This document shows positions 1 to 10,997 of a stretch of DNA of 64,000 nucleotides, in pieces. Numbering within the stretch: the first letter of the stretch is position 1; every line of letters starts with the position of its first letter. Source of the DNA: Cycas panzhihuaensis (lineage: Eukaryota; Cycadophyta); assembly GCA_023213395.1 (NCBI GenBank), contig CM041465.1, positions 139,073,741-139,137,740 on the forward strand, given 5' to 3'. A program made the translations under genes and the position numbers. The notes beneath the pieces are model-generated. The model saw nothing but the letters and a program-made list of their open reading frames with translations. It did not search any database and was not told where the DNA came from.

Positions 1-147
1 TTCAGAGTCGCAACTTATATCCTATGAGGCTCTACTATCAACTTCTAATATTTAGAGTAATTTATATGTGCCCCCCCTCCCAAATTTTAGAATATGAACA
101 TCATACTTAATAACATCATTGTAGTGATATGAGGGCATTTTAGAGTC
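1..147 (-). pseudogene. Copia F pol fragment (integrase-RT linker)
   Basis: This is the sequence left of the Gypsy 1 insertion. Read on the minus strand after 14584-14640 it continues the frame that follows the 'ITRDVIFAE' motif, a typical Copia segment between integrase and reverse transcriptase. It has no domain of its own, and a C-run near 70 codes for a glycine-rich stretch. Bases 143-147 (gagtc) are one copy of the Gypsy 1 target duplication. The assignment rests on frame continuity only. Confidence 0.5.
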
Positions 148-2430
148 TGTTTCCCAGCTACCGGGAATGGATACGGATAGGTCGACTCAGGTAAGCTCAG
201 GTATGCTTCTCCCTTTCACTTGCACTATTTCATTGGAAAGGTTGACAGAAGTGTTGCCTCGTTGCATGACTGCTTGCTTCATTTACATGACTACTTTGCA
301 TTTGTTGCCTGTTCATGCTGCTTATCGTATTGTGAGCCTATGACGACCCAGCGGGACCTACCTTTCTGTAAGGTAGGCATCCCCATGGCATTATACGACC
401 CTCTGCGTAGTCTCCATACTGCCTCAAGCCCCTTTTTGGTCCGTATGATCTGTTTATGCCTCGACCTTGAGCTCTTAGCACCTCGTTCTGGGATCTTTGC
501 CTATTGATGTTCACTGGCCTCTGTCCACGTGTATCTTGGACTGTCTCAGCCACCTAGATAGGAGGGCTAGCTCCTCCCAAGCCTGCCACATCTAAACAAG
601 TGCCTCCTTTCAGTCGTCCGTTGGATTCTCTCCTGCAAACCCTTGTAGGGGCCTTCTTCCTCACTGTTAGCAGGCCTAGATCTGTCATAAATCCTCCCAA
701 CAAGTCTCACAAACCCTTTTCTTCCAGTTTTATGGTAAGTTCCCCTTATTTTGGACCTATTTCTTGTCTTATTTGCCTGTTTCCTTTAGGTTTTACCATT
801 GTAAAGTTATTTTTCTGTTATATTTGGCTTGTTGTCTCTTGGTTCCACCTTTCTCTCCACTGATTTTCTTCAAGGGAGCAGCGAGAGAAGAGTCCCAAGG
901 TTGGGTGAAGAGAGTAAGATGGGGCAGCCCCCCTTTTCAGTCCTTCTCTCCAAGGGTAATCCCTTCCCACCTTCTCTTCTCTTACTCCATGCTCTTCTTA
1001 AGATTATTTGGGGAGATTGAGCCCTAGGCCAATGCTGGATTATTAGCGTATGCAACCCCTTGCTGCGCTGATTCCAGGCCTGCTCGCCTCTTGTTTGGAC
1101 CCCCGTAGTGTCCCTTGTATTGTTGGATACCCCTTGACATTATTAACAAGGGTTTGTGCACCGGATTGCTGCCCATAGTAACTCCGTGTCCTACATACTT
1201 CCCCAATGCCTTATTGCTCTTTGCTTGGTACCTCTTGGCTATCCTTAGTGACCCTTACCATTACTTTGTTGTGCTTGTGGGTTGTGTGAAGAACCCAGCA
1301 GAGGGTTAGCCATCTTGAGGCTTTCCTTACTTCATCTTTGCTTGATGTTTAGCATTGTTTGAGAGAGGGTTTTTAGAGCTTATTGTAACAACTGTTTCCT
1401 TCTAACACTCTAACATAAATAGCACTTATATATACTTGCATATACATAGTTTATCTCTTGCAACCCCTTCATGGAAGGGATTAGTCCGTGCATGTGCAGG
1501 TTGTCGTGGTGCTCTTGCAAAGGTGTAAAGCACTTGGGTCTGGGTAAGGTCCCTTATTTTGCTCTTTGCTTTTGCTCCTTTCCTTTCGCTTTCTTTTCAA
1601 TAAGGGGAAGGTACGGGAGCCCCACCATCTGTGGATTAGCGAGGATGTACGTTGTGCGTGGGTGAGGTCTTCTATCGGCTGCTACATCTTCTGAGTACGT
1701 ACTTCTCCCTTTTGCTCTTGTTTTCCTTTCGTACTTTTATTTGAGATCTACGTGTTAGTTAAGTAGGTTACACATAAAAGTGAAAGGGGAAACACTATCT
1801 TTTATTTACGATTGTATGTTTGCACATTGTACATTTGACCCTCATAGGAAAAGGACCTATAGGAAACCTACCCTTTCCTTTTCCTTTGCTTACAAAGCCT
1901 AGCTTGCCCTTTTGGTTCATCCACACTTGGCATTGTTTGTTTACACACGTGACACATATCCCCATTTCCTTTCTTATCTTTCTTTTCGAATCATTAGGAG
2001 GAAACTTCAGCTTAGTTGTCCCATTCTCACTTCCATCCTTCCCTCTTGGTCTTGTTTGGTCGATCAAACAACCAAGAGGAACTTAGCCACATCGTAGGCT
2101 ATCACCTACCTTATTTCCACTCGTTTCCCTCTGTCATAGGGAAACCTTTGAGGATTTCTTTATTCCCCTTCTAGCCATCCAAGGGTGGGAGGACCTTCCT
2201 CTCAAGTCCATCTAGGCTACCTTTCTTATTTTCCCTCTTTCTCTTTGGGAAAGAGGACCACTCTAAGGTAGTTGGGTATCATCCGTAGGTCCCAAACTTG
2301 CGCTTTGGTGCATAGGGCGCCTTGCGTGATTCTTACTTCACTTGTAGGTTTTTTCGCCTGCACCCTCAGTACCACCATCAACCATCATCATTCCTACCCA
2401 GCTAGGTGATTATCCCGTAGATCTTGTCCA
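148..2430 (+). repeat. 5' LTR of Gypsy 1, with internal deletion
   Basis: Starts TGTTTCCC and ends TGTCCA. It aligns along its length with 11843-14583 except that about 480 bases are missing between 'gcctgccacatc' (ending near 592) and 'aacaagtgcctcc' (from 594). The missing piece corresponds to about 12278-12760 of the other LTR and includes the TATA box at 12522-12529. Short ORFs inside it (for example 220-507) reappear in the other LTR only because the LTRs are copies. Confidence 0.9.
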
Positions 2431-2450
2431 TTGGTGACCATCTTGGGGAC
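2431..2450 (+). other. Candidate primer-binding site of Gypsy 1
   Basis: The 20 bases directly after the 5' LTR begin t-TGGTGACC, one base from the LTR end, which is the expected place and start for a primer-binding site (complement of a tRNA ending in CCA). It does not match the initiator-Met consensus TGGTATCAGAGC seen in the other elements here. I could not assign a tRNA. Confidence 0.45.
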
Positions 2451-2594
2451 TTGCCGATGGGGAGCTAGTTCTCACCCCTTCCTGTTGATACTATTACCTT
2501 TTAGTGGTCTCCTCTACTTCATTTCTTTTGTTGGGCAGCCCCCACCGCATACTTTGCATCGTTTTCCTTCTTTTAACGTGTTGGTAATTCTTAT
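2451..2594 (+). other. Gypsy 1 leader before gag
   Basis: Untranslated stretch between the primer-binding site and the first in-frame ATG of gag. It is pyrimidine-rich, and I see no other feature in it. Confidence 0.4.
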
Positions 2595-4843
2595 ATGCTA
2601 CGCTTCTCACGTCGTCTACGTGGTTTGCCTTCATTGATAAAAGATCCTAGGTATCCTCCTCTTTCATCGTCAGGCTCTGATTCAACAATGGAAGGATACC
2701 CTTCTGATTGGGTTGATCATGCATTTGCCTCGGGAACTCATGAGTTACTCACATCCATTCTGGGATCCACCCAAGAGGGTGATGATCCTATTTACTATCT
2801 GGATGATCAACATCACCTACTTGACACCCACCCTTCTACTCATACGGTAGAAGGCCCATCTCCTCTTGAGATTCACCATCTGGTTGGTGATTCTTATGAG
2901 GAGTTCCCTGAGGGGTCTACTTCATTTGAGGTCCCATCTACCTCTTATGATCATGTAGATACTCCTCCTGCCGACGTGGTTGAAGCCCTTAGCGAGTGCT
3001 TTCGAGCGGCTTGTCTTCAATCACACCCTAGATGGTTTGAAGATGTCTTACGTGGTGGAGCATCTTCCTCGTCCACTCCTCTCTCATCTTTTTCATCTGC
3101 ATCTACACCTCCCATAACAAGTAACCCTTTCATGCCTACACATTTGTCCTACTTCATCCCTACACCTACCTTAGGGATGCATGTTGTACCTTCTATCCCC
3201 CATCATGGTCCTAGTTCTTTGGGACCCTCTCATGGTATGTCTTTCTCCCAGTTGGGGGTTAGCATACCTTTTCCTAGTCAAGCTAATATGCCACCTCCCA
3301 ATGTGGCACATACATTCCCTGGTAGGCCTAGAGGTCCTACTAACTCTTCAACCGCTAGTCATGTGGGATCTGCTCCCGCATATCCTCAAAACCAACCCAG
3401 TGGTTCTTCTCTTTACATACCCCTAGGTTATACCTCTTAACCTTGGGGGCAGGGTAAAGTGAACCACCTTCTAGCTTATGAGGTGGACCTGCTATATCCA
3501 TATGGGGTTGCACCACCTATGGGTGGCCCATATGGACAAAACCCAGTCCCACACCCCTCTTTTCTGCCGCCTAGCGTGACCTCTTACACTGTGCCTTTGC
3601 AAGGGACCCTGGTTTCCTTTCAAGGCGCCTACCCCCAAGTCCCTTTCTAGCAAGGGGCACTTCCTCAAGGAGGGATAGGTTTACCACCCCCATCCATTCC
3701 TTGTTCATTACCTCCCACATCATTTATTGATCCTACGGTTCAGGCAAAGGCACATCCCTTCATGGATTACCGATTGACACCATTGTCTATTGAGGTGTTA
3801 AGAACCAACTTACCGCCTCATCCTCTTGAAGTTCCTAAGTTCAATGGAACTTCATCACAAGACCCAGTGGAGCACGTTCGCAGTTTCTCTATGGCATGTA
3901 TTGATTACTAGGCTTATGATCACATTCTAATGAAATTGTTTCCACAATCCTTACAAGGCGATGCCAAGTGGTTTTATCGCTTGCCTGCTCATTCCATTTT
4001 CTCATTCCAGCAACTTGTGGATGAGTTCATCAATTATTTTGATGTTACTTGCCCATTCGAAAGTGGAATGAAATCCCTTCTTTTGCTCAAACAAGGGCAC
4101 GATGAGATGAATCGTGACTTTGTGCAGTGATTTCATGACCTTCTTCATTCCACTAAGGCCACTTGCCCAAGGAGTTGAAGAGAGATCTCTTTGTTAATGC
4201 ACTGCGCCCTGAAGTCTACGTAGAAGTCCTTAAGATGGGGGCGACTACATGTGACTCTGCTATTGCAAAGTACTTAGTGCTTAAGGCTATTGAGATCCAG
4301 GCTGGACTCAAGAAGCCTCTCAAGCCCTCGCAACGACGTGAGGCACCACCCTAAACTAAAGAGACCAAACCACAACAATCTTCTAGGTCCTCTTCTCATC
4401 CAACTGAGAAGACCCTAGATCCGCTTACATTCGCTATATGTTCATTCGAACGTACAATGAAGGAACTTAAATTGTAAGCTCCTTCATCACCCACTTCTAA
4501 CACACAAATTCAACAAGCTACTCAAGCTTCCCTCCCTAGGAATAGTAATGCCCAGTCCTCTTAAGTGAGAAAACCTGATTCCTCACTTGAGAAGAAGTGG
4601 TGTTCCATTCACGAGAAGTGTTTCCATGACGACTCACGTTGTAGGGCTCAGCATCCTAGGGATGCCCCCGGACGTGACTCATCCTCTAAACGGGCCTCAA
4701 GGCCTAATCTAGACCAACCAGTCTACAAGGACCCATTCCCCAAACATGAGGAATGTGATCGAAATACTCAGCCCAAAAACAACCAGAACCGGGGAAGATC
4801 ACCGAATTCCCGTCCTTCCCATGATAAAGGGAAGGGCGCCTGA
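2595..4843 (+). pseudogene. Gypsy 1 gag (capsid-like protein), broken
   Basis: The 281-codon opening frame (2595-3440) starts with a basic stretch and becomes acidic, then Pro/Ser-rich. The same frame continues through TAA (3438) and TAG (3648) into a proline-rich segment. The retrotransposon gag core follows at about 3830-4350, recognised by 'FNGTSSQDPVEHV' and 'LQGDAKWFYRL', with a TAG where Trp is expected at about 3910. A frameshift lies near 4140-4163, after which 'PKELKRDLFVNALRPEVY' continues the core. At 4590-4660 a C-x3-H...H-x4-C pattern ('WCSIHEKCFHDDSRC') looks like the gag zinc knuckle of this group. The protein would package element RNA in cytoplasmic particles. It is no longer functional. 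Confidence 0.85.
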
Positions 4844-5700
4844 GATTTATCTTCTTCTTTGCATCCCCCTCACTGACGTACTCCTTTACCTTCACAGTTC
4901 TGGAATAAGGGAAAGAAGGTAATCCAAATGCTTGAGGCTACTCCCTTGTATGCCCTTACTCGGTCTCAAGCTACTAAAGAGGTAGCTGGTGCTTCTTCTT
5001 CTGTCCCACACTTCGATCCTCTTTCAGGAAACTCCCCTCTGGAAGTACCACTATTTCCCAAGGCTATTTTTGTGCATTCTAGTCGTTATGATTTTTGAAG
5101 GGTGCTTACCCAACCTACTGCAAAGGGTAAGCCCTTCTCTATCGTTGACGAGCTCCATACTGTCACTGCAGGAATGTCCTTGATAGATGTTTTGAGGAGT
5201 TATCCTGAACAATGGACTCTCCTTTTGGAAGCTTTAGGATCGAATGATGTGCCCATTCACGCTTTAGGTGTTACCTAAAGCCATGAGCCCATCATTTCCT
5301 TTGACCCTAAAGACCTTCCCCCTACATGTGAAAGGGAACGCCAATGGAACTTCCCATTCACTATCACCATTGACACACTTGACTATACCCTACAAAGGAC
5401 CGTTGCCGACAATGGTTCTTCTGTGAATGCCATGCCCTTACATGTTATGCAAGAGCTTGGTATTTCCGCCTTGGAACTTGTTCCATGGCGATGCCAAGGC
5501 CACGTCGATAGCGAAAAGACTCCATTGGGATCTGTTTCGATCCCGCTCACTTTAGAGGGCAAGACTGTCCTCACTGACATTATAGTCCTTAACGTTCACA
5601 TCGACTACAATCTTCTCTTAGGTCGACCATGGCTCGATCAAATGAGAGCTGTGTACTCGACCCGCTGGGGGCAACTTAAGTTCGTCCATGATGGATAGAT
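4844..5700 (+). pseudogene. Gypsy 1 protease region (retropepsin), broken
   Basis: The frame is the one used by late gag, so gag and protease were probably one polyprotein. The catalytic region 'ADNGSSVNAMP' is at about 5405-5440, a form typical of the Ogre/Tat group, where the position after the catalytic Asp is Asn. 'LGRPWLD' at 5617-5637 is the usual C-terminal retropepsin motif. Stops occur at about 4841, 4873, 5096, 5276 and 5696. The enzyme would have cut Gag-Pol into mature proteins. Confidence 0.8.
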
Positions 5701-6100
5701 GAGGGTTGTTTCCCACGAACGCCCACCTGTTAAACAAACTCGCCCTATTAACCAAGCGAGCCAAGGCCCTTCTACCCACGCCTTGGCTTGCTCCATCGGC
5801 ATACCCGATTCATCTCATTTTGAAGAAGATCTTACATCTTCTTCCCCTAGTCTTATGCACTTTGCCCCTATCAGTATTGGGAGCTACAATTACCTCACCT
5901 CGTTTAGTGACGATGAGTCCCATGATGAGGATGAGGGTTGTCTTCATCCCATTTCTTTCCTTCGTACTAGTAGGATGCACCTATCTTGTTCTAGATCCCA
6001 GCCTAGAACCCCTCCCATTGGTGAGACTAGTCACCCCGTTGTGTCTCATGTCATTGCATGCATTGATCTATGACTCATTGATCCTTCCTCTCTATCACCT
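5701..6100 (+). pseudogene. Gypsy 1 linker between protease and RT
   Basis: An open stretch of 124 codons (5699-6073) in the protease frame encodes an acidic, Ser/Pro-rich, low-complexity linker without a known domain. It ends at TGA 6071. Immediately downstream a pyrimidine tract and CAG|GT (6085-6108) come just before the frame changes to the one used by RT. Ogre-type elements are known to carry an intron between protease and RT, so part of this stretch could be intronic. That is an inference. Confidence 0.5.
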
Positions 6101-7350
6101 CCGCAGGTGATGGTTTCGAGGAACTTCCTTTTGCTCCTTCTGAGGAGCCCCTTCTTGACTCTCTCTTAGAGTCTTTTGAGGAGGTTGGACAGCCTGACAA
6201 CCATCATGGTCCCATTGTCCCTACTTCCTCCAGCACTTTATCTATTCAAAGTAAGGTCATCCATGGGGTGGATTACTTCGAAGATGATGAAGCCTTGCTT
6301 GAGAACTTAGCGGGCTCTACGCCCAGCTTTCCTTCTAGTCACCATAGGCTTGGCCACCAGAAGATTCTGGTGATTGGGTCCACACTCGCTGACCAAATCC
6401 CATCCCCTATTCCATCTCTTCCTATTGACTTTGCCCCTCTCTATTTCGAGTAGGGGAATGCCATGTGCATGGGGGTGACTCAGGACATAGTCTTAGCTCC
6501 TAGTAAAGTCATTAAGGTAGGGGCAGAATGTTCTCCTGATGAGGTAAGGGAATATTCCCTTTTATTCTAGGAGTTCTGGGATGTCTTTACGTGGGATTAT
6601 TCTAATATGAAGGGAATTGACCCCTCCATTGTCATCCATAATCTCACTACCATTCCTGGTGCACATCGTCTTGTTAAGTAGCGTCCTCTCCACCCTAAAC
6701 TCTCAGCTGCTGTTAAGATAGAGGTCAAGAAGCTTTTGGATGCTGGACTTATTACTTCTATCGATTACCCTAAATGGGTATCCAACATCGTTCCCATTGC
6801 TAAAAAGAACGGGACCATCTAGATATGCTTTGATTTCTGTGATATTAACAATGCATGTCCTAAGGACAACTTTTCACTCCCTTTCATCGATTAAATCATT
6901 GATCGAACTTCTGGATTTGAGGTTATGTCCTTGATTGACAGCTTCTCTGGCTATAATCATATCTAGATATCTCCCAAAGACCACCACAAGACAACCTTCA
7001 CTACCCCGTGGGGTACCTTTGCCTATAAGGCAATGCCCTTCGGTCTTAAAAATGCAGGTGCTACTTACCAAAGAGTGATGCACTTTATCTTCCATGACCT
7101 CATGGACAACATATTAGAGGTCTTTATGGATGACATGATGGGTCTCTCACGTGTCAGGGCCCATCATCCCTCCAACTTGCGGGCTATCTGCACTCAATGC
7201 CGCAAGTACCACATAAGCTTAAACCCGCTCAAGTGCATGTTTGCCATTACTTCTGGTAAACTCCTTGGATTTTTTATGTCAAAACAAGGAATTCAGATTG
7301 ACCCTGACAAGGTCAAGGTAATCCTTAATATGCAGCCTCCTAGAACCTAA
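6101..7350 (+). pseudogene. Gypsy 1 reverse transcriptase, broken
   Basis: An acidic N-terminal extension (6109-6453) leads into 'FWDVFTWDYSNMKGIDPS' at about 6570 and the RT fold: fingers 'KLLDAGLITSIDYPKWVSN', then 'INNACPKDNFSLP', 'LIDSFSGYN', 'FAYKAMPFGLKNAGATYQR' (7018-7074) and the catalytic 'FMDDMM' near 7125-7142, with both Asp residues present. Stops at 6451, 6568, 6679, 6820, 6892, 6964 and 7348 fall where Gln or Trp is expected. The enzyme would copy element RNA into DNA. Confidence 0.9.
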
Positions 7351-8127
7351 TGACAGATCAAGTCGTTCTTAGGTAGGCTTGGTTTCCTTAGGGGCTTCCT
7401 AGTAGACTTCACCGTAAGCGCCAAACCCCTAACGAACCTATTGAAGAAGGGAGCTCTATTTGTTTGGTCTAATAAGGCCCAACAAGCCTTTAAAGGACTT
7501 AAGGAATCCCTTAATTCCGCTCCTATGTTGGCGCCCCCTTATTTCGATAGGCCCTTCATTCTATATACCTTGGTGACTAACGAGTCCCTGGGCACTATGT
7601 TGGCTCAAGAGGACAACTTAGGAGTTGAGAGAGCTATTTACTTCATCATCCGCACCCTCGTGGATGCTGAACTTAACTACTCTCTGGCCGAGAAGGAATG
7701 TCTCTCCTTGGTCCATGCGACCAAGAAGTTTAGACATTACTTGCTTGGTAACACCACCAAGGTGATCGTCCAGTTTGATCCCTTGTGATATTTACTTACT
7801 CATTCGAACTTGATGGGTAGGGCCAGCCATTGGGCTATCTTACTTCAAGAGTTCGATCTTCACATCGTTAACATGAAATCGAAGAAAGGGATGGTAGTGG
7901 CTGAGCAGCTTGTAGACGCCCCTATCCCTAACTCGCTCGATATCCCTATTGACGATTCCCTTCCTGATGAGTCTATCTTCACTATTCAGGATGTCCCTCT
8001 CCATCCATTCATTGACAATGAGTGGTATGGTGACATTGCGCAGTATCTCACACAGCAGCAGTACCACCCTTAAGCCAGTAGTAAGGTTAGATCTCGTATC
8101 CAGACTTCTGCTAGGGAATACTTCCTC
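7351..8127 (+). pseudogene. Gypsy 1 RNase H (retroviral-type position) and linker
   Basis: The RT frame continues through TAA at 7348 into the RT connection ('SFLGRLGFLRGF') and the RNase H region at 7441-7788 ('GALFVWSNKAQQAFKGLKESL', 'FILYTLVTNESLGTMLAQ', 'LNYSLAEKECLSLVHATKKFRHYL'). After TGA (7786) the frame runs on as 'LMGRASHWAILLQEFDLHIV' and an acidic linker to 8073. Only about 110 codons separate this domain from integrase, too few for the second RNase H that Tat elements usually carry here. That domain is instead at 10998-11420. Confidence 0.85.
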
Positions 8128-9266
8128 ATGGATGAAGTATTGTACAAGAGGTCTTTCGATGGGATCCTCCTCCGTTGCATTACTATCGATGAAGTAGACC
8201 AAATACTCCGCGAATGCCACCATGGTATTTGCGGAGGCCACTTTAGGGCCAATCTATGGCCCAGAGGATCCTTCACATGGGTTACTATTGGCAGTCCCTC
8301 TTCAAGGACGCCCATGCTTTTGCCCTGAGCTGTCAGCAATGTCAGGAACACGTTAACATCTCCCATGTGCCTTCTGAGGCCCTTTACCCTATCATATCTC
8401 CGTGACCTTTCGCTCAGTGGGGGCTAGACCTCATCGAGGCTATCTCCCCACCTTCCTCGTCACAACATAAGTTTATCTTGATTACTATGGAATACTTTAC
8501 TAAATAGGCGGAGGCCATCCCTCTAGCTACTACCCTTGGTAAGATGATAGCTACCTTCGTTTACCAGCATATTATTTACCATTTCGGGATTCCTGATGTT
8601 CTGATTACTGACAACAGAACCCTCTTTTGTAACAAGGAAATAGATGAGCTTTGTGAGAAATTTAAAATCTCTCACAAAATTTCCTCTCCTTGCTACCCCT
8701 AGGCAAATGGTCAACTGGAGTTATTCAACAAGACCCTCGTCAACATTTTAAAGAAAACTGTCACTCAGTCTCAAAGAGACTGGCACCTTCAGCTCCCTTC
8801 TGCTTTGTGGGCATACCGTACCTCCGTCCGTTCTGCCATAAGAATGACCCCATTCTCCCTGGTTTACGGTACCTCGCTGGTACTCCCGTTGGAAGTGGAG
8901 ATTCCCTCCTTGCGAGTTTCTCTTCGAGGTCTCATTGATAAGGAGTCAATGTGCCAGGCTCACCTCCTGGACCTTGAAGCTTTGGATGAGAGACACTTCG
9001 CCACCTACCAGGCTAACCTCACATCCAAAGCTCACTCACAAAGGACCTACGATAAACATCTTCATCCTCATCCTTTGTTTCTCAGGGACCATGTCCTCAA
9101 ATTGGAGTATCTTCATGACTGCTTAGCCAAATTCAAATCCAAATGGGTTGGCCTCTTTTTCGTTATCGAGAGCCTTGGTAACGACGCTTATAGGATCACC
9201 ACCTTGGAGGGTCTTGAGTTTGAGAAAGCCGTTAATGGGAAATTCCTTAAGAAATTCTACTCGTGA
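8083..9266 (+). pseudogene. Gypsy 1 integrase, broken
   Basis: The N-terminal HHCC zinc-binding region starts at 8128 ('LYKRSFDG', 'ECHHGICGGHF' at 8211-8243). A frameshift near 8250 moves the rest ('GYYWQSLFKDAHAF', 'CQQCQ') to another frame. The catalytic core shows 'WGLDLIEA' (about 8420), 'LITDNRTLF' (about 8600) and 'ANGQLELFNKTL' (about 8702), giving the D, D and E triad. Stops at about 8402, 8505 and 8699 are at expected Arg/Trp/Gln codons. The last 153 codons (8805-9266) are open: 'ALWAYRTSVRSAIRMTPFSLVYG' is conserved, and a basic C-terminal domain ends at TGA 9264. No chromodomain is seen. Confidence 0.9.
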
Positions 9267-9993
9267 CCTCGTCGTCACATTATTCATGCTCCAAAATGAG
9301 CCTAAACTACCATCCTAAGTTCATTCCTATTTCTCCCAGCCACCGGTGAAATGACGGCTTAGGATGGCCCCTTTCGTTTCTTTCTGGTTCCTCCTACAGA
9401 ACCCTTGTTCCCATTTTTCTTGGGACCTTGTCCTCCTATTTGGTCAGCCCCCAACTAGGACGACGCTCTGGAGTATTGTCATTCCCCTCTTGCTTGGTAT
9501 TTCCTTTGCATATCCCACTATGCTCCTATGTGGACATGCGTGTCACCCTATTTCCTAACCCTACATATGTTTATCATCTCTACTCATGGTGGTCATGTGT
9601 GCTCTTGTTAGGTATATGGCCCTGCATGAAAGGAAATATGCGCAACCTAAACAAATATCATAACATAAAGCTCATACAATAATCAGCTCAAAATACAACC
9701 ATCCATATCCTCGTGCATTCGTGCACCCTCATACACACACATAAACATGTAAACAAAACATACATATCATCCATCACACATTACGATACACATCATCATA
9801 TACCCAAATGGGGTACCGATCACCCCGTCTATATACATCAAAAATAATCATGTGTCATATCATACATATTGTATGGTACATCATCTATAGGAAGTAGGTG
9901 TCCTTGTAGGGGGGTACAATCATATGACTATATATAGTGACCCCTTGGAGGTCCGTGCTTGCCTCTATTAAAATCAAAAACATATGCCCTACC
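9267..9993 (+). other. Gypsy 1 spacer after integrase
   Basis: There is no coherent coding frame. The first part (9270-9600) is pyrimidine-rich with a few short ORFs. The rest (9640-9950) is AT-rich, with many CATA/ACATA steps. No terminator, repeat or promoter is clear. Confidence 0.4.
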
Positions 9994-10940
9994 CTACTGC
10001 TGCCCTGCTCCTGGGGCATCATCTCTTAGTCGATGTGATCCCTCTCCTAGGGACCAGATCCCTCCAAGACTCCTCTTAAGTCTCCGCGAGCTCCCTGCCT
10101 CGCTCCCCTTGTCCCGTGGCCTCCTCGAGGTCGTCACCAGCGTATGAGTCTGTGTCCTGCTCTGCATTGACCTTAATGCCATATCCTCCACCAGTCGATC
10201 GTATCGCACCTGGATATGATCCCGCTCCATCTCTATGAGGTGGAGCCTCTCCTCCATCCCCTAGAGTCGCTCCTCTAGCACTATCACCTGGATATGGCTC
10301 CTCATATCCCCTCCGGCTCCTCCACAGGCCTCCGATTACTGCACCTGTAGGACATCCCTCTCAGCTTGGATGGCATCCATCTCAGGCTACTGTCATCCCA
10401 TATGTGCTTCATGCTATTGGGACTCTGCCACCCATATATCCCTCACCCGTATCAATGGGGCGAATGCTACCGTGTGACCGCCTGCCGATCTAGGCTCATG
10501 TCTTGCCTGGATGGGAGGCTATCCCTCTACGTAGGCCCAAGGGAATATCTCTCAGACTACTGCCTCCACTAGCCTTCATCTTGCTTCTTCTTGTGAGTGC
10601 ATTTATGGCAACCTGCCAATGCATTTTCGCAGGGCCCTTTTATCTCGTTTTACGTGCCACTCCCGTGCATGCTCGAGTTTATACTCGTTTGGCTCAATTC
10701 GCCATCTTGGACCCATTTTTGTAGCTCGTTCCCACTCCTGGGGCCTCCAAAGAGAATGCTCTCTCCATTTGGAGTTGTTCTTTGCTTCCTTAAGCAGCCT
10801 TTGGTTCTCTCGGGGTGCCCTTTTTCTGCCTGCTCTTAATTGGCGGCCAGATAGTCTGCTTGTGTCCTTGGGTAGCCTCATTGCTAGGTCCTCCTACCCT
10901 TCATGGCCATTTAGCGCTTGCCATATGAGTCTCTTTGTGA
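9994..10940 (-). pseudogene. Antisense additional ORF of Gypsy 1, coiled-coil protein, broken
   Basis: On the minus strand one frame runs from about 10940 down to 9994. It contains open pieces 10881-10603 (92 codons) and 10257-9994 (87 codons), and the interval between them is in the same frame with only single stops. The predicted protein is rich in Arg, Glu and Leu ('LRAGRKRAPRENQRLLKEAK', 'MEERLHLIEMERDHIQVRYD'), as expected for a long coiled coil, and ends in a basic Ser/Arg tail. Antisense extra ORFs between integrase and the 3' LTR are known from plant Tat-type elements, and their function is not established. I do not recognise a domain. Confidence 0.6.
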
Positions 10941-10997
10941 TCTGACTCTTATATTATTACACATCTTTCTCTACCAAGACTTTTTCTATCATCATCT

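Noticed and set aside
220-507. 95-codon ORF in the 5' LTR, with a similar 116-codon ORF at 11842-12192
   Set aside because: The two look alike because LTRs are copies of each other. There is no known domain, the solo LTRs do not keep the frame, and codon positions show no visible constraint.
600-2100. Several plus-strand ORFs with hydrophobic, Phe/Ser/Leu-rich products
   Set aside because: They come from pyrimidine-rich LTR sequence, repeat in other LTR copies with different breaks, and overlap in several frames.
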